Shown piece by piece: positions 24,423 through 33,564 of a stretch of DNA of 64,000 nucleotides (position 1 is its first letter; every line of letters starts with the position of its first letter). A program made the translations under genes and the position numbers. Source of the stretch: Bacteroidales bacterium UBA3834 (GTDB lineage: Bacteria > Bacteroidota > Bacteroidia > Bacteroidales > P3); contig DGIA01000001.1 of the NCBI GenBank assembly GCA_002392965.1, positions 5,950-69,949 on the forward strand. The letters run 5' to 3'. The notes beneath the pieces are model-generated. The model had not been told where the DNA came from. It saw only the letters and a list, made by a program, of their open reading frames with translations, and searched no databases.

Positions 24423-25444
24423 ACCACACCTAAATGCAGGAATGCATCGCGGACTTCATGGTCTGAGACCGTGACATCCACCGCAGCAGCACCAACATCC
24501 TGCAACAGCACACACCGCAGTTCACCTGCGGTGTTTTTTTTGTCTTGATGCATCAACGGTAGCATCTGTTCTATCTCCCTCAAACTATAGTGCGGCACGT
24601 CGGCACGACTTTTAAACCACATGGAATAAGCACGATACACTTCTTCTGACAGAGCAAGTTTTTTCATTGAAAGATACATGGCCGCCAGCATCCCTACTCC
24701 GACAGCATGGCCATGGGGCAATTGCGAACAGACCTCGACAGCATGGCCGAAGGTGTGTCCAAAATTCAGTATGTGTCTGACCGAACGGTCGTAAGGGTCA
24801 GCTTTCACGACACGGTTTTTGATACGCGCCACCTCGACAATCTGTTGTTTGCTTATTTTCTTTCCCGTAAGTAACTGTTCGAACAATGCCATATCCGCCA
24901 CAGCAGCGGTTTTAACCATCTCCACCTGTCCATTGAAAAACTCCTCCGGTGGAAGAGAATCCAGGAAGGCTGTATCCATGATTGTTAGCCTTGGTTGATA
25001 GAAATGGCCCACTGCATTTTTAACCCCGCCAAAGTTCACTGCCGTTTTACCCCCGATGGCGGCATCCACCATGGCCAGCAGCGTTGTGGGGACATGGATA
25101 TGACGGATACCCCGTTTGTAACCGGCAGCCACATAGCCTCCCAAATCGCAAACACATCCACCACCAAGATTGACAATCACGGTGTTACGGTCGGCACCGC
25201 TCTCCAAGAGCGTCTGCCATACTTGTGCAGCCACCTCAAGGCTTTTGCACTCTTCGCCAACAGGTACCTCCACGAACTCTGCCTCATGCAAGGCTTCCAC
25301 ACCGCCAACCAGAAGCGGCAGACAATGTTGGAACGTGTTCTCATCCACCAGAATGACATACTTCGCTCCCTGCCATTCCTCCTTTGCCAGTTCACGGTTC
25401 AAAGCTTTCAGGCCGCCATAAACCATCCTACTCTTGTAATTCAT
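24419..25444 (-). CDS. aroB: 3-dehydroquinate synthase
   Basis: Second step of the shikimate pathway (DAHP to 3-dehydroquinate, NAD and metal dependent). Shows VNLGGGCVCDLGGYVAAGYKRG, HVPTTLLAMVDAAIGGKTAVN, GQVEMVKTAAVAD, and the metal His in HILNFGHTFGHAVE and LPHGHAVGVGML. 341 residues, a little short at the N-terminus compared with many homologues. It overlaps the upstream thioesterase gene by ATGA. Its 3' coding region carries the terminator of the convergent transcript. Confidence 0.96.
   Translation of the reverse strand: MNYKSRMVYGGLKALNRELAKEEWQGAKYVILVDENTFQHCLPLLVGGVEALHEAEFVEVPVGEECKSLEVAAQVWQTLLESGADRNTVIVNLGGGCVCDLGGYVAAGYKRGIRHIHVPTTLLAMVDAAIGGKTAVNFGGVKNAVGHFYQPRLTIMDTAFLDSLPPEEFFNGQVEMVKTAAVADMALFEQLLTGKKISKQQIVEVARIKNRVVKADPYDRSVRHILNFGHTFGHAVEVCSQLPHGHAVGVGMLAAMYLSMKKLALSEEVYRAYSMWFKSRADVPHYSLREIEQMLPLMHQDKKNTAGELRCVLLQDVGAAAVDVTVSDHEVRDAFLHLGVV
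24513..24541 (+). terminator. Plus-strand terminator embedded in aroB
   Basis: An 8-bp perfect stem CACCGCAG / CTGCGGTG with a TTCAC loop is followed directly by eight T. It is oriented for kal transcripts, 90 bp past the kal stop, and lies antisense within aroB codons. Confidence 0.85.
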
Positions 25445-25827
25445 TTTGTCTTTTCCTGTACTTTGGCTGTAAACTTTGCCATGTCGATAATAAACCTTTC
25501 ATGCACACCCTCCCCTATGACGCCGCATTCGTCGAACGCCTTCACCTTGAAGACCAAGCGACGCCGGTCAACCTCCACCAACTCGCTCTCGCACCACACA
25601 TGCATGCCCATCGGAGTGGCAGCCGTATGCGTCACATTGACCAACGTGCCTACCGTCCCTTGGCCCTCCTCCAGACAAGGTAGCACGCTCTCGTTACAGG
25701 TTCTTTCTACAAGAGCAATCATCATCGGAGTAGCAAATACATCTACCAGCCCGCTGCCGACACGTGCTGCCGACATCTCAGGCGTCACCATCTGCTCCAG
25801 ACGACCTTTGATTCCAGTTTCAACCAT
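25441..25827 (-). CDS. Hotdog-fold thioesterase (FlK-like)
   Basis: 128 residues. The segment SGLVDVFATPMMIALVERTCNESV and the later GTLVNVTHTAATPMGMHVWCES match the fluoroacetyl-CoA thioesterase-like subfamily: a Thr/Glu/His active-site pattern, with Glu in VERTC and His in HTAATP. The substrate is unknown; such proteins are often housekeeping acyl-CoA thioesterases. It is first in an operon with aroB (4-bp overlap). Confidence 0.82.
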   Translation of the reverse strand: MVETGIKGRLEQMVTPEMSAARVGSGLVDVFATPMMIALVERTCNESVLPCLEEGQGTVGTLVNVTHTAATPMGMHVWCESELVEVDRRRLVFKVKAFDECGVIGEGVHERFIIDMAKFTAKVQEKTK

Positions 25828-25850
25828 ATTGTTTCCACATTTTGAGAATG

Positions 25851-25858
25851 CAAAGATA
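25851..25858 (-). promoter_or_regulatory. -7 box for thioesterase-aroB operon
   Basis: TATCTTTG on the minus strand, 24 bp from the start codon. Confidence 0.65.
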
Positions 25859-25900
25859 CGAAAAAAACAATAATCGGCTGACAGAATCGTTATTTATTGC

Positions 25901-27727
25901 ATGAAATTGGAATTGCTGTCTCCTGCCAAGAACCTGGAATTCGGGTGCGAAGCCGTGAACCATGGAGCCGATGCTCTCTACATAGGGGCACCCTCTTTCG
26001 GAGCACGCGCCGCCGCAACCAATACCCTCGAGGACATCGAAGCTCTTGTGCACTATGCCCATCTCTATCGCGCCAAAGTGTTCGCCACCGTCAACACCCT
26101 ACTCTTCGACAATGAAATCGACGATGCCGTGAAGATGATACGGCAACTATACAACATCGGTGTAGATGCCCTAATCATCCAGGATCTTGGCCTGCTGGAA
26201 TGCGACCTTCCCCCCATCGAACTGCACGCCAGCACCCAATGTCACAACGCTTCGATAGAGCGCATAAAATTCATGGAATCAGTAGGATTCAAGCGCATCA
26301 TACTCGCCCGTGAGACCTCGTTGGAGCAAATGCACGCCATTCGCGAGGCTACCACCGCCGACCTCGAAGCCTTCGTTCACGGGGCTCTATGTGTAAGCTA
26401 CAGTGGCCAATGCTACCTGAGCCAGTTTCTTTCAGACCGCAGCGGCAACCGCGGTTGCTGCTCGCAACCCTGCCGCAGCAGCTACGATCTCGTCACCTCC
26501 GACGGCCGCCGCATCCTGAAAGACCAGCACCTGCTTTCCCTGCGCGACTTCAATGCCAGCCAACAGCTTCAAAACATGATCGATGCAGGAATCACCTCCT
26601 TTAAAATCGAGGGACGGTTGAAAGACCTCGGCTATGTGAAAAACATCACTTCCTACTATCGGCAACTGCTTGACAACATGATGTCTGATGGACAGAAATC
26701 CTCCTCCGGCCATATAGAGTACCATTTCTCCCCCGACCCTGAACGCACCTTCAACCGTGGCTACACCGACTACTTCCTCCGCGAACGCCAACCCATGGCC
26801 AACTTCGCCACCCCGAAGTCGATGGGTAAACCCGTCGGCACAGTAACCTCCATGGGACGACGAACCTTCTGCGTGGGTGGCAAGGAAGTCGAACCCCTTT
26901 CCAACGGCGACGGTCTCTGCTATCTGGACACCGACGGTCGCCTGCAAGGATTCCTCATCAACGAAGTACACGGCAACACCATTACCCCTAACCGCATGCC
27001 CAACCTGCACGTCGGCACCACCCTCTGGCGCAACCAGGACCGACGCTTCGAACAGCAACTGCAAGTGCACAGTGCCGAACGCCGCATCGCGATTCGCATA
27101 CGCTTTCACGCCACTGATTCCGGATTCACTCTCGATGTCACCGACGAAGACGGTCTCTCGGCCTCGGCCTGCAGCGCTGCCTCCCACATCTCCTCCGACA
27201 ACCCCTCCGCCAATTCACAAAACATCGTCAAACAACTATCCAAACTAGGTGACAGCCCATTCTCCGCCACCTGGATAAACGACGAAACCCAAGGCCTCTT
27301 CTTCCTGCCCGCAGCCCAAATCAACGCCCTGCGACGCAATGCCATAGAAAATCTTATCAATCATAGAACCAACCATTTCCATCCCAAAGACACCTCCTTC
27401 ACACCCAACAGCACCCCCTACCCTTCCAGCGTACTCGACTACCGTGCCAACATTCTCAACTCCAAGGCGGAAGCCTTTTACCGCCGCCACGGCGTTCAGC
27501 AGATAGAATACGGCCTTGAAAAAACCCGCATCTACGATGGACGGGCCTTGATGACCACCCGCTACTGCCTACGCTACGAACTGGGGTGCTGTCTGCAAGG
27601 GAAAGGCTCTGCAAAAAGCAAAGCCGACATCAAACCCACTGACACACTCTTTCTGCTCAACAACGGGCAGCGTCTCAGGCTCGAGTTCGACTGCCGACAC
27701 TGCCTTATGCAGATCTACAAAGGCTGA
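25901..27727 (+). CDS. U32 family peptidase-like protein (RlhA/YegQ group)
   Basis: 608 residues. The U32 core is seen as ELLSPAKNLEFGCEAVNHGADALYIG, then HASTQCHNASIERIKFMESVGFKRIILARE, and the Cys-rich family signature LEAFVHGALCVSYSGQCYLSQFLSDRSGNRGCCSQPCR. U32 members act in 23S rRNA hydroxylation (RlhA) or tRNA hydroxylation (TrhP); the cysteines probably hold an iron-sulfur cluster. The C-terminal 250 residues are typical of the long YhbU/RlhA-like form. Its precise RNA target cannot be told from sequence. It is monocistronic. Confidence 0.9.
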   Translation: MKLELLSPAKNLEFGCEAVNHGADALYIGAPSFGARAAATNTLEDIEALVHYAHLYRAKVFATVNTLLFDNEIDDAVKMIRQLYNIGVDALIIQDLGLLECDLPPIELHASTQCHNASIERIKFMESVGFKRIILARETSLEQMHAIREATTADLEAFVHGALCVSYSGQCYLSQFLSDRSGNRGCCSQPCRSSYDLVTSDGRRILKDQHLLSLRDFNASQQLQNMIDAGITSFKIEGRLKDLGYVKNITSYYRQLLDNMMSDGQKSSSGHIEYHFSPDPERTFNRGYTDYFLRERQPMANFATPKSMGKPVGTVTSMGRRTFCVGGKEVEPLSNGDGLCYLDTDGRLQGFLINEVHGNTITPNRMPNLHVGTTLWRNQDRRFEQQLQVHSAERRIAIRIRFHATDSGFTLDVTDEDGLSASACSAASHISSDNPSANSQNIVKQLSKLGDSPFSATWINDETQGLFFLPAAQINALRRNAIENLINHRTNHFHPKDTSFTPNSTPYPSSVLDYRANILNSKAEAFYRRHGVQQIEYGLEKTRIYDGRALMTTRYCLRYELGCCLQGKGSAKSKADIKPTDTLFLLNNGQRLRLEFDCRHCLMQIYKG

Positions 27728-27870
27728 ATTGCCACCTAAAAACATATCAGTCCTTTTTAAGACTTTTTCCCAACCTAATTTACCCAGAAACAAAATTCGC
27801 GACTCATTATCAGGATCTTAAGCTTTTTTCGACTCACAAATACCTGATATTGGGTTCTGAATCCCCTCTA

Positions 27871-27892
27871 GTTCCGTTCTGGTTCCGTTCTG
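27871..27892. repeat. Two-unit 11-bp direct repeat
   Basis: GTTCCGTTCTG occurs twice in tandem in an otherwise AT-rich 425-bp gap (27728-28152) that holds no recognisable gene. Confidence 0.7.
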
Positions 27893-28152
27893 CCTCCATA
27901 TATGGTATGGAGACAACAGGGATCTTATGTATTATCCGAAGGCAACCGTCAACTAGTCACAAAAAGACTTCTCTTGTGCCATCGACTCATTTTTTCCTGT
28001 TTCGCAAGTCGATATTATTCAATAGGAAAGGACTCTTAACTCCTTCTGTACTTCTTCTCTACTCCTTAAATAATTTTCGACTATATACAATAAGAGAACC
28101 AATGCCGCGTTATTTATTATGTCAGAATATTTACAATCTAAAAAGGACGACT

Positions 28153-28959
28153 ATGGGAATCATTCTCGAAGGGTATAACACGCCTGTGATCGGTCGTGTG
28201 GGTAACTCGGTAGGCTACCTGTGGAAAGGGCGGGCATGCCTGCGGACTTATTGCCGCCACATCAACTATCCCAACACCGAAGGGCAGCAACGACAACGGA
28301 ACTGGTTTGTGGGCATGGTACGTTTTGCCTCGGCAGCCACAGAGGCTCTGCGTCTGGGCCTGCGGCAACAGGCCGACGAAGCCCAGATGACTGAAGGAAA
28401 CTATTTCATACTAAAAAACAAACAGCATTTTCGAATAAACGACGGACTGCTGGAGGTTGATTACAACCAATTGCGCATAGCCACCGGCAGCGCCGCCGAC
28501 ATCTACTTCCATAATCCAAAGTTCGAGGAAAACGAAACCATAAGTGTCACCTTCGAGAAAAACATGATGTCGTTCCGTGCTTCGGGCGACGACCGTGTCT
28601 ATCTCTACGTCTATGCTCCCGGACGGGGGGAGGGTTATTTGTCGGCACCTGCTACAAGACGTTGCAAATCAATAAAAATAAGCCTACCTGAACAATGGGC
28701 TGGCGAAGAGGTACATCTTTACGGCTTTGTGGTGGACAAAGAAGGGAGAGCTTCAAACTCAACCTACATTGGCCCAGGACGGGTGAACCACTACGAGGAG
28801 CGTGGACGATACGTACCATTGAACAAAAACTGGAAGGACTTTGTGGATATCGCCACTGAAGCCAATGCTGAGACAACGCCTATAGCCAACGAGGCTGGCG
28901 CCACCCAAGTCGAAAAACCGGAAATCGACCTCTTCCGAGACCCGCCAAAGGTTCCATAG
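28153..28959 (+). CDS. DUF6266 family protein
   Basis: 268 residues. The opening GIILEGYNTPVIGRVGNSVGYLWKGRACLRTYCRHI, followed by NYPNTEGQQRQRNWF, fits the Bacteroidota DUF6266 family, whose members begin with a G-x-V-G-x-V-V-G-x-x-W-x-G motif. There is no signal peptide. The function is unknown. The reading frame is open upstream to 27850, but that extension shows no conserved features, so I use the ATG at 28153. Confidence 0.72.
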   Translation: MGIILEGYNTPVIGRVGNSVGYLWKGRACLRTYCRHINYPNTEGQQRQRNWFVGMVRFASAATEALRLGLRQQADEAQMTEGNYFILKNKQHFRINDGLLEVDYNQLRIATGSAADIYFHNPKFEENETISVTFEKNMMSFRASGDDRVYLYVYAPGRGEGYLSAPATRRCKSIKISLPEQWAGEEVHLYGFVVDKEGRASNSTYIGPGRVNHYEERGRYVPLNKNWKDFVDIATEANAETTPIANEAGATQVEKPEIDLFRDPPKVP

Positions 28960-29047
28960 CACTAGCTAATCAACAAATAATATTTTTTGTACAATACTGT
29001 TTCCATGGTATTTAAAGTACATGGTAGGATTGTAGGGGTATATTTTT

Positions 29048-29078
29048 TTTGCCATGTGTAAAAAAAATTGTACTTTTG
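29048..29078 (+). promoter_or_regulatory. Promoter of the tRNA-Lys pair
   Basis: TTTG at 29048-29051 and TACTTTTG at 29071-29078 with exactly 19 bp between: a textbook Bacteroidota promoter. Confidence 0.85.
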
Positions 29079-29112
29079 CAAACTCTTTTGTGGGCAGAGC
29101 CCGACAGAAGAT

Positions 29113-29185
29113 GACTCAGTAGCTCAGTAGGTAGAGCACAACACTTTTAATGTTGGGGTCCTGGGTTCGAGCCCCAGCTGGGTCA
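29113..29185 (+). tRNA. tRNA-Lys (anticodon TTT)
   Basis: A 73-nt cloverleaf. The acceptor GACTCAG pairs with CTGGGTC (one G-T pair), and the discriminator is A. The anticodon arm is CAACA-CTTTTAA-TGTTG, giving TTT. The T-arm contains GGTTCGAGCCC. CCA is not encoded. Confidence 0.97.
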
Positions 29186-29215
29186 CCGACAACCATCAGC
29201 AAGTCAGCAATGACT

Positions 29216-29288
29216 GACTCAGTAGCTCAGCAGGTAGAGCACAACACTTTTAATGTTGGGGTCCTGGGTTCGAGCCCCAGCTGGGTCA
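29216..29288 (+). tRNA. tRNA-Lys (anticodon TTT), second copy
   Basis: Identical to the first copy except for one T-to-C change in the D-loop (CAGCAGG instead of CAGTAGG). The genes are 30 bp apart and share one promoter and one terminator. Confidence 0.97.
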
Positions 29289-29304
29289 CAAGAACAAGAA
29301 GAAG

Positions 29305-29333
29305 AGCCGGAACATCACAGTCCGGTTTTTTTG
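29305..29333 (+). terminator. Terminator of tRNA-Lys pair
   Basis: A stem AGCCGGA / TCCGGTT (one wobble) with a 9-nt loop followed by a T-run. The T-run ends 2 nt before the next start codon. Confidence 0.7.
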
Positions 29334-29334
29334 T

Positions 29335-31158
29335 ATGAAGAAGCTGCGTATCATACTGATTCCATGCATGGTGGCACTATTGTTCGGTCCATGGGACATC
29401 ACGGCCCAGCAAAACCGCGAACAGATGGCAGCCTATTACTATGACCACGGCGACTTTACCCAAGCGGCACAACTCTACGAGACACTGTACCAACAGGGCA
29501 ACAACAAATACTATTATCAGCGCCTGCTGGCCACCTATCTGGAATTGGAGCAATATCGCGAGGCAACAAAACTGGTACAGCAACGGCAGAAGAAACTGCC
29601 CAAGGAACTCAGCCTGATTGCCGACGAGGGGAACATCCTGCTGAAACAGGGGCAGGAAAAAAAGGGACGGAAATGTTTCGAAAAAGCCATCGAACAAATC
29701 ACCGCCAACCTGCAGCCCATCCCGGATTTAGCTATGGCATTCCTCAGTATCGGCCAGAACGAATACGCAGCACGTACCTACCTCACCGCACGCTCCAAGA
29801 CGAGGAATAAGAGTCTTTATTTCAACGAGCTAATCGGCATCTATCAACGCATGGGCGACTATAAGGCCATGACAAACGAATACTTCGACCTACTGGATCA
29901 GCAGCCTGGCATGATGGGCAGCATACAGATTTCGATGCAACGTGCCTTGAAAGAGGCTCCGGACGAGCAACTTGCCAACGGAGTGCGCCAGGCATTGGTG
30001 AACCGGATTCAAGAGCACCCCAATAACCAGAACTACATTGAGATGCTGATATGGTTTTCTCTTCAAGAGAACGATTTTCGTTTCGCCTTGGAACAAGCGG
30101 AGGCTGTCGATGCCCGATTTCCAGACAAGAACGGACAGCAGGTGATACAGGTGGCACAGATAGCACAGAACAACAATGTCCTCGATGTGGCAGCTGACGG
30201 ATATCGCTACCTGCTGGCCAAAGGAAAGGAGAATCCCTATTATTTTGACAGCCGTACTGGCGAGCTGGAAGTGGAATTCTCCAAGATAGACAAAGGATAT
30301 TCCACCGACAGCAAAAGACTCGAGCAATTGAAGAAACGCTATCAAGATGCTTTTGAGGAACTGGGCAAGAACGAGCACACCCTAACATTAATGCGCCACT
30401 ACGCCTCGCTAATGGCCTACCATGGCGGTGACGTCCAAGCGGCCGTCAATATGCTGGACGACGCACTGGAGATACCCCGCCTGAAACCCCAAACACGAGA
30501 CGAGGTGAAACTAGAGCTGGCCGACCTGCTCCTGTTCGGCGGACAAACATGGGATGCCTCGCTGCTCTACATGCAGGTGGAAAAAGCCAATAAGAACGAC
30601 GTACTGGGCGCCATGGCTAAACTACGCAACGCCAAACTATCGTATTACAACCACGACTTCGAATGGGCGAAGTCGCAACTTGAAGTGCTGCGTGCATCGA
30701 CCAGCAAGCTTGTAGCCAATGACGCTATGGAGCTCTCACTCCTGATTTCCGACAACATGGAAGACGACAGCACCTATACCACTCTGGAGACCTTCGCCGA
30801 TGCCGACCTCCTGCTCTACCGCGGAATGCTTGACTCGGCATGGAGCACTTTCGACGCCGTGAGCCGCAGTTCACTAAGCCATCCGCTACTTGACGAAGTG
30901 CTATTGCGCAAAGCTCAAATCCGAATAAGACAGGGTCGCCATGTCGAGGCTGACAACCTGTTGCAAAGACTCGTGGATTTCTATCCTGACGAGATTACCG
31001 CCGACGACGCCCTGATGCTACGGGCAGAGATAAACGAAAACCAATTGAAAAACATCGATGCAGCAATCGAATGCTACGAAAAACTGCTAATTGAGTACCC
31101 GACAAGTCTCTATACCGATCAGGCAAGAAAAAGATACAACCAGCTGAAAAATGAATGA
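29335..31158 (+). CDS. Secreted tetratricopeptide-repeat protein
   Basis: 607 residues with a signal peptide (about residues 1-24, ending ITAQ). The mature part is helical with repeated TPR-like A/B helices: AAYYYDHGDFTQAAQLYETLYQQG near residues 31-55, an ELEQYREATKLV repeat, and at the C-terminus IDAAIECYEKLLIEYPTSLYTDQARKRY. TPR proteins of this type are usually periplasmic or outer-membrane scaffolds; the partner is unknown. The start codon abuts the tRNA terminator with no visible promoter of its own. It overlaps ksgA by 8 bp. Confidence 0.82.
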   Translation: MKKLRIILIPCMVALLFGPWDITAQQNREQMAAYYYDHGDFTQAAQLYETLYQQGNNKYYYQRLLATYLELEQYREATKLVQQRQKKLPKELSLIADEGNILLKQGQEKKGRKCFEKAIEQITANLQPIPDLAMAFLSIGQNEYAARTYLTARSKTRNKSLYFNELIGIYQRMGDYKAMTNEYFDLLDQQPGMMGSIQISMQRALKEAPDEQLANGVRQALVNRIQEHPNNQNYIEMLIWFSLQENDFRFALEQAEAVDARFPDKNGQQVIQVAQIAQNNNVLDVAADGYRYLLAKGKENPYYFDSRTGELEVEFSKIDKGYSTDSKRLEQLKKRYQDAFEELGKNEHTLTLMRHYASLMAYHGGDVQAAVNMLDDALEIPRLKPQTRDEVKLELADLLLFGGQTWDASLLYMQVEKANKNDVLGAMAKLRNAKLSYYNHDFEWAKSQLEVLRASTSKLVANDAMELSLLISDNMEDDSTYTTLETFADADLLLYRGMLDSAWSTFDAVSRSSLSHPLLDEVLLRKAQIRIRQGRHVEADNLLQRLVDFYPDEITADDALMLRAEINENQLKNIDAAIECYEKLLIEYPTSLYTDQARKRYNQLKNE

Positions 31159-31918
31159 AGTAAAAGCCAAGAAATTCCTCGGGCAACATTTCCTCACAGA
31201 TGAAAACATCGCCCAGCGCATCGTGGAAAGCCTGTCGATGGAGAGCCTCCATGTGCTGGAAATCGGACCTGGTATGGGAGTGCTTACTAAATACTTGATA
31301 ACAAGAGCCAATACAGACTTCCATGTGGTGGAAATTGACCGAGAAAGCGTAGTTTGGCTCCATGAACACTTCCCCACCCTTGATGTCATTGAAGGAGACT
31401 TCCTGAGATATGACCTAACATCTTTATTCCATGATTCATTCTCCATCATCGGGAACTTCCCATACAACATCTCCTCACAGATACTTTTTAAGGTTTTCGA
31501 CAACCGTGGACAGGTCAAGGAGGTGGTGGGCATGTTCCAAAAAGAGGTTGCAGAACGCGTTTCAGCAGGTCCGGGAAGCAAAACTTATGGAATACTATCT
31601 GTCTTGCTTTCAGCATTCTACAACATCCAATATTTATTTACTGTACCTGAACATGTGTTTAATCCACCACCCAAGGTGAAATCAGCTGTCATAAGGCTCT
31701 GTCGAAACGGTGTAAACACCTTGGAATGTGACGAGAAACTGTTTGTCCAAGTAGTCAAGGCGGGATTCAACCAACGACGCAAAACCCTCCGAAATGCACT
31801 GCGGCAATTGGGTGTCTCTCTGGAAGATGTTCCCGAATCTGTCTTAGGCAAACGGGCGGAACAACTCTCTGTTGATGAATTCATTAAACTTACCAAAATC
31901 ATAGAATCATGTCAATAG
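31151..31918 (+). CDS. rsmA: 16S rRNA dimethyladenosine transferase
   Basis: Dimethylates two adjacent adenosines near the 3' end of 16S rRNA (also called KsgA). Shows KKFLGQHFLTDENIAQRIV, the SAM-binding VLEIGPGMGVLTKYL, and the catalytic NFPYNISSQI motif. 255 residues, full length. The start overlaps the end of the TPR gene and its end overlaps the MntP-like gene by 10 bp, so the three are probably co-expressed. Confidence 0.97.
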   Translation: MNEVKAKKFLGQHFLTDENIAQRIVESLSMESLHVLEIGPGMGVLTKYLITRANTDFHVVEIDRESVVWLHEHFPTLDVIEGDFLRYDLTSLFHDSFSIIGNFPYNISSQILFKVFDNRGQVKEVVGMFQKEVAERVSAGPGSKTYGILSVLLSAFYNIQYLFTVPEHVFNPPPKVKSAVIRLCRNGVNTLECDEKLFVQVVKAGFNQRRKTLRNALRQLGVSLEDVPESVLGKRAEQLSVDEFIKLTKIIESCQ

Positions 31919-32484
31919 TTTCATATATCGTTATCGCACTGGCATTAGGCATTTGCAACATGCTCCTCTTCCGTCGTTGCGGAGAGTCATTTCCTATACG
32001 GCTGTCGGCAGGCATCACAGTGTCTTTTACAGTATCTGCCGTACATGTTATACTCTACCTTTTAGGTGCACTCATCGGCAGTTTACTATGCTTCTACTCT
32101 CCGGAAGAACCAACTTTATATGCCGATATAAATGCCTATATTTTCCTAGGAATCAATATTATTGTAATTATAAAGGGACTTCTTCCCTACCTGCGCCGCA
32201 ATCCACGGTTGCCGCTGTTCGACCTCACCAACGGAGGATCAGTGCTGGCCATGGCCGCCGCAACAGGCATCAATGCACTGCTCATCGGCCTGGGAGTGGG
32301 TTTTGTGGAGCAACATATCTCCATCCATAAAATCATCTGGCCACTTCTTACTACCAGTCTATTGTTCAGCTATTTAGGACTCATGTTCGGCCGTCGGAAA
32401 GTAACGTTGCGCCCCCGTCGGTGGATGATAGTGGCCTCGGTTCTATTGCTGGGTGTGGCCATTGCCGCTGTGGTCAATGCATAA
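31909..32484 (+). CDS. Six-helix membrane protein, possibly MntP-like
   Basis: 191 residues with about six transmembrane segments. The repeated Ala/Gly-rich helices (IVIALALGICNML, AAATGINALLIGLGVGFV) and the internal symmetry recall MntP-type manganese efflux pumps. The usual Asp in the first helix (DAF motif) is replaced here, so transport of manganese is doubtful. The function is uncertain. Confidence 0.55.
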   Translation: MSIVSYIVIALALGICNMLLFRRCGESFPIRLSAGITVSFTVSAVHVILYLLGALIGSLLCFYSPEEPTLYADINAYIFLGINIIVIIKGLLPYLRRNPRLPLFDLTNGGSVLAMAAATGINALLIGLGVGFVEQHISIHKIIWPLLTTSLLFSYLGLMFGRRKVTLRPRRWMIVASVLLLGVAIAAVVNA

Positions 32485-32513
32485 AATTATTTTCCCAATT
32501 CAGAAAAACTTTG

Positions 32514-32521
32514 TACCTTTG
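32514..32521 (+). promoter_or_regulatory. -7 box for the 32546 operon
   Basis: TACCTTTG, 25 bp upstream of the start at 32546. Confidence 0.65.
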
Positions 32522-32545
32522 CAATCGGAAATAAATGTGATAACT

Positions 32546-32959
32546 ATGGAATTGACAATAAACATCAAACAAGGACTCGGCGGTCTGCAGTTCCAAATGC
32601 CCGTAGAAGAAGTGGTGGCTCTAATGGGCACTGCCGACGAAGTGGAAAACATCGACAATGCCGCCGATGAACCCACAACAGTATTGCACTATAACAAGCT
32701 GGGTATCACCCTTTTCTTTGAAGGTGAAAACCCCCAGTTAGCCTGTATCGATGTAGCCAATGAGGATTGCACCCTGTTCGGGGAAGAGATATTCGACCTG
32801 GACGAACGGCAGATTGTGCAATTGATGGTGAAGAACAACTACACCGAACAGGATGCTGACGAAGAAGACTGGGGCGAACGACGCATCAGTTTCCCTGAAG
32901 GCAACATCGACTTCTACTTTGATGAGGGAGACCTCGTATCCATCATTCTAGGAGCATGA
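32546..32959 (+). CDS. Small acidic protein of unknown function
   Basis: 137 residues, highly acidic, with no signal peptide. It contains GLGGLQFQMPVEEVVALMGTADEVE and GNIDFYFDEGDLVSIILG. The M-P-x-E-E-V-x-x-x-M-G turn looks like an SMI1/BamE-like 'smallest unit' fold, but I cannot assign a family. It overlaps the WbqC gene (ATGA), starting an operon with WbqC and the T9SS hydrolase. The start at 32546 is chosen because earlier in-frame codons precede the promoter box. Confidence 0.7.
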   Translation: MELTINIKQGLGGLQFQMPVEEVVALMGTADEVENIDNAADEPTTVLHYNKLGITLFFEGENPQLACIDVANEDCTLFGEEIFDLDERQIVQLMVKNNYTEQDADEEDWGERRISFPEGNIDFYFDEGDLVSIILGA

Positions 32960-33564
32960 CCCCGCTGTTCAGTACAGCCTATTTCCCGCCGATAGCCTAT
33001 TTGTCGGCGCTTGCTAAATACACTGAAGCACAAGTTGAAATCAAGGAAACTTTTCCCAAACAGACCTACCGCAACCGGATGCACATCATGACCGCGGGAG
33101 GGATTCGAGTACTGACTGTACCAGTCATTCGAACCAACCACTCTCGCACCGAGGAGGTTACCATCGATCAAAAAGACCGTTGGGCAGTCATCCACCTGCG
33201 CACCTTAACGGCTGCTTACAGCGCGTCCCCCTATTTCTTTTATTACAAAGACGATATAGAAGCCCTACTGACAACACACCATGAGCGTTTGATTGATCTG
33301 AACCAGTCTTGCCTGAAATGGATTCTACATCAACTGAAGATTGACTGCACCCTCACTTTCACCGCCAACTATATGCCTGCTACAAATGACGAGACCAACG
33401 ATTTCCGCACAGTCTTCACCCCAAAACGCCCCTACCCTACCGACAACTTCAAACCATACTATCAAGTCTTTGGCGATCGACAACCATTTGTACCAAACCT
33501 TAGTTGCATTGATTTGCTGATGAACCTAGGACCAGAAGCAAAAGATTATCTGATAGATCTATGA
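32956..33564 (+). CDS. WbqC family protein
   Basis: 202 residues matching the WbqC-like family: STAYFPPIAYLSALAKYT at the start, the NRMHIMTAGGIRVLTVPV block, and WAVIHLRTLTAAYSASPYFFYY. WbqC proteins occur in O-antigen and lipid-sugar gene clusters, but their activity is not firmly known; here there is no polysaccharide locus. It overlaps the neighbours on both sides by 4 bp. Confidence 0.88.
   Translation: MTPLFSTAYFPPIAYLSALAKYTEAQVEIKETFPKQTYRNRMHIMTAGGIRVLTVPVIRTNHSRTEEVTIDQKDRWAVIHLRTLTAAYSASPYFFYYKDDIEALLTTHHERLIDLNQSCLKWILHQLKIDCTLTFTANYMPATNDETNDFRTVFTPKRPYPTDNFKPYYQVFGDRQPFVPNLSCIDLLMNLGPEAKDYLIDL

Noticed and set aside
27850..28152. Long N-terminal extension of the DUF6266 gene
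   Set aside because: AT-rich, not conserved in pattern, with the family motif beginning right after the ATG at 28153.
28960..29112. Possible integration site at the tRNA-Lys genes
   Set aside because: No integrase, no direct repeat of the tRNA 3' end, and no mobile genes on either side.
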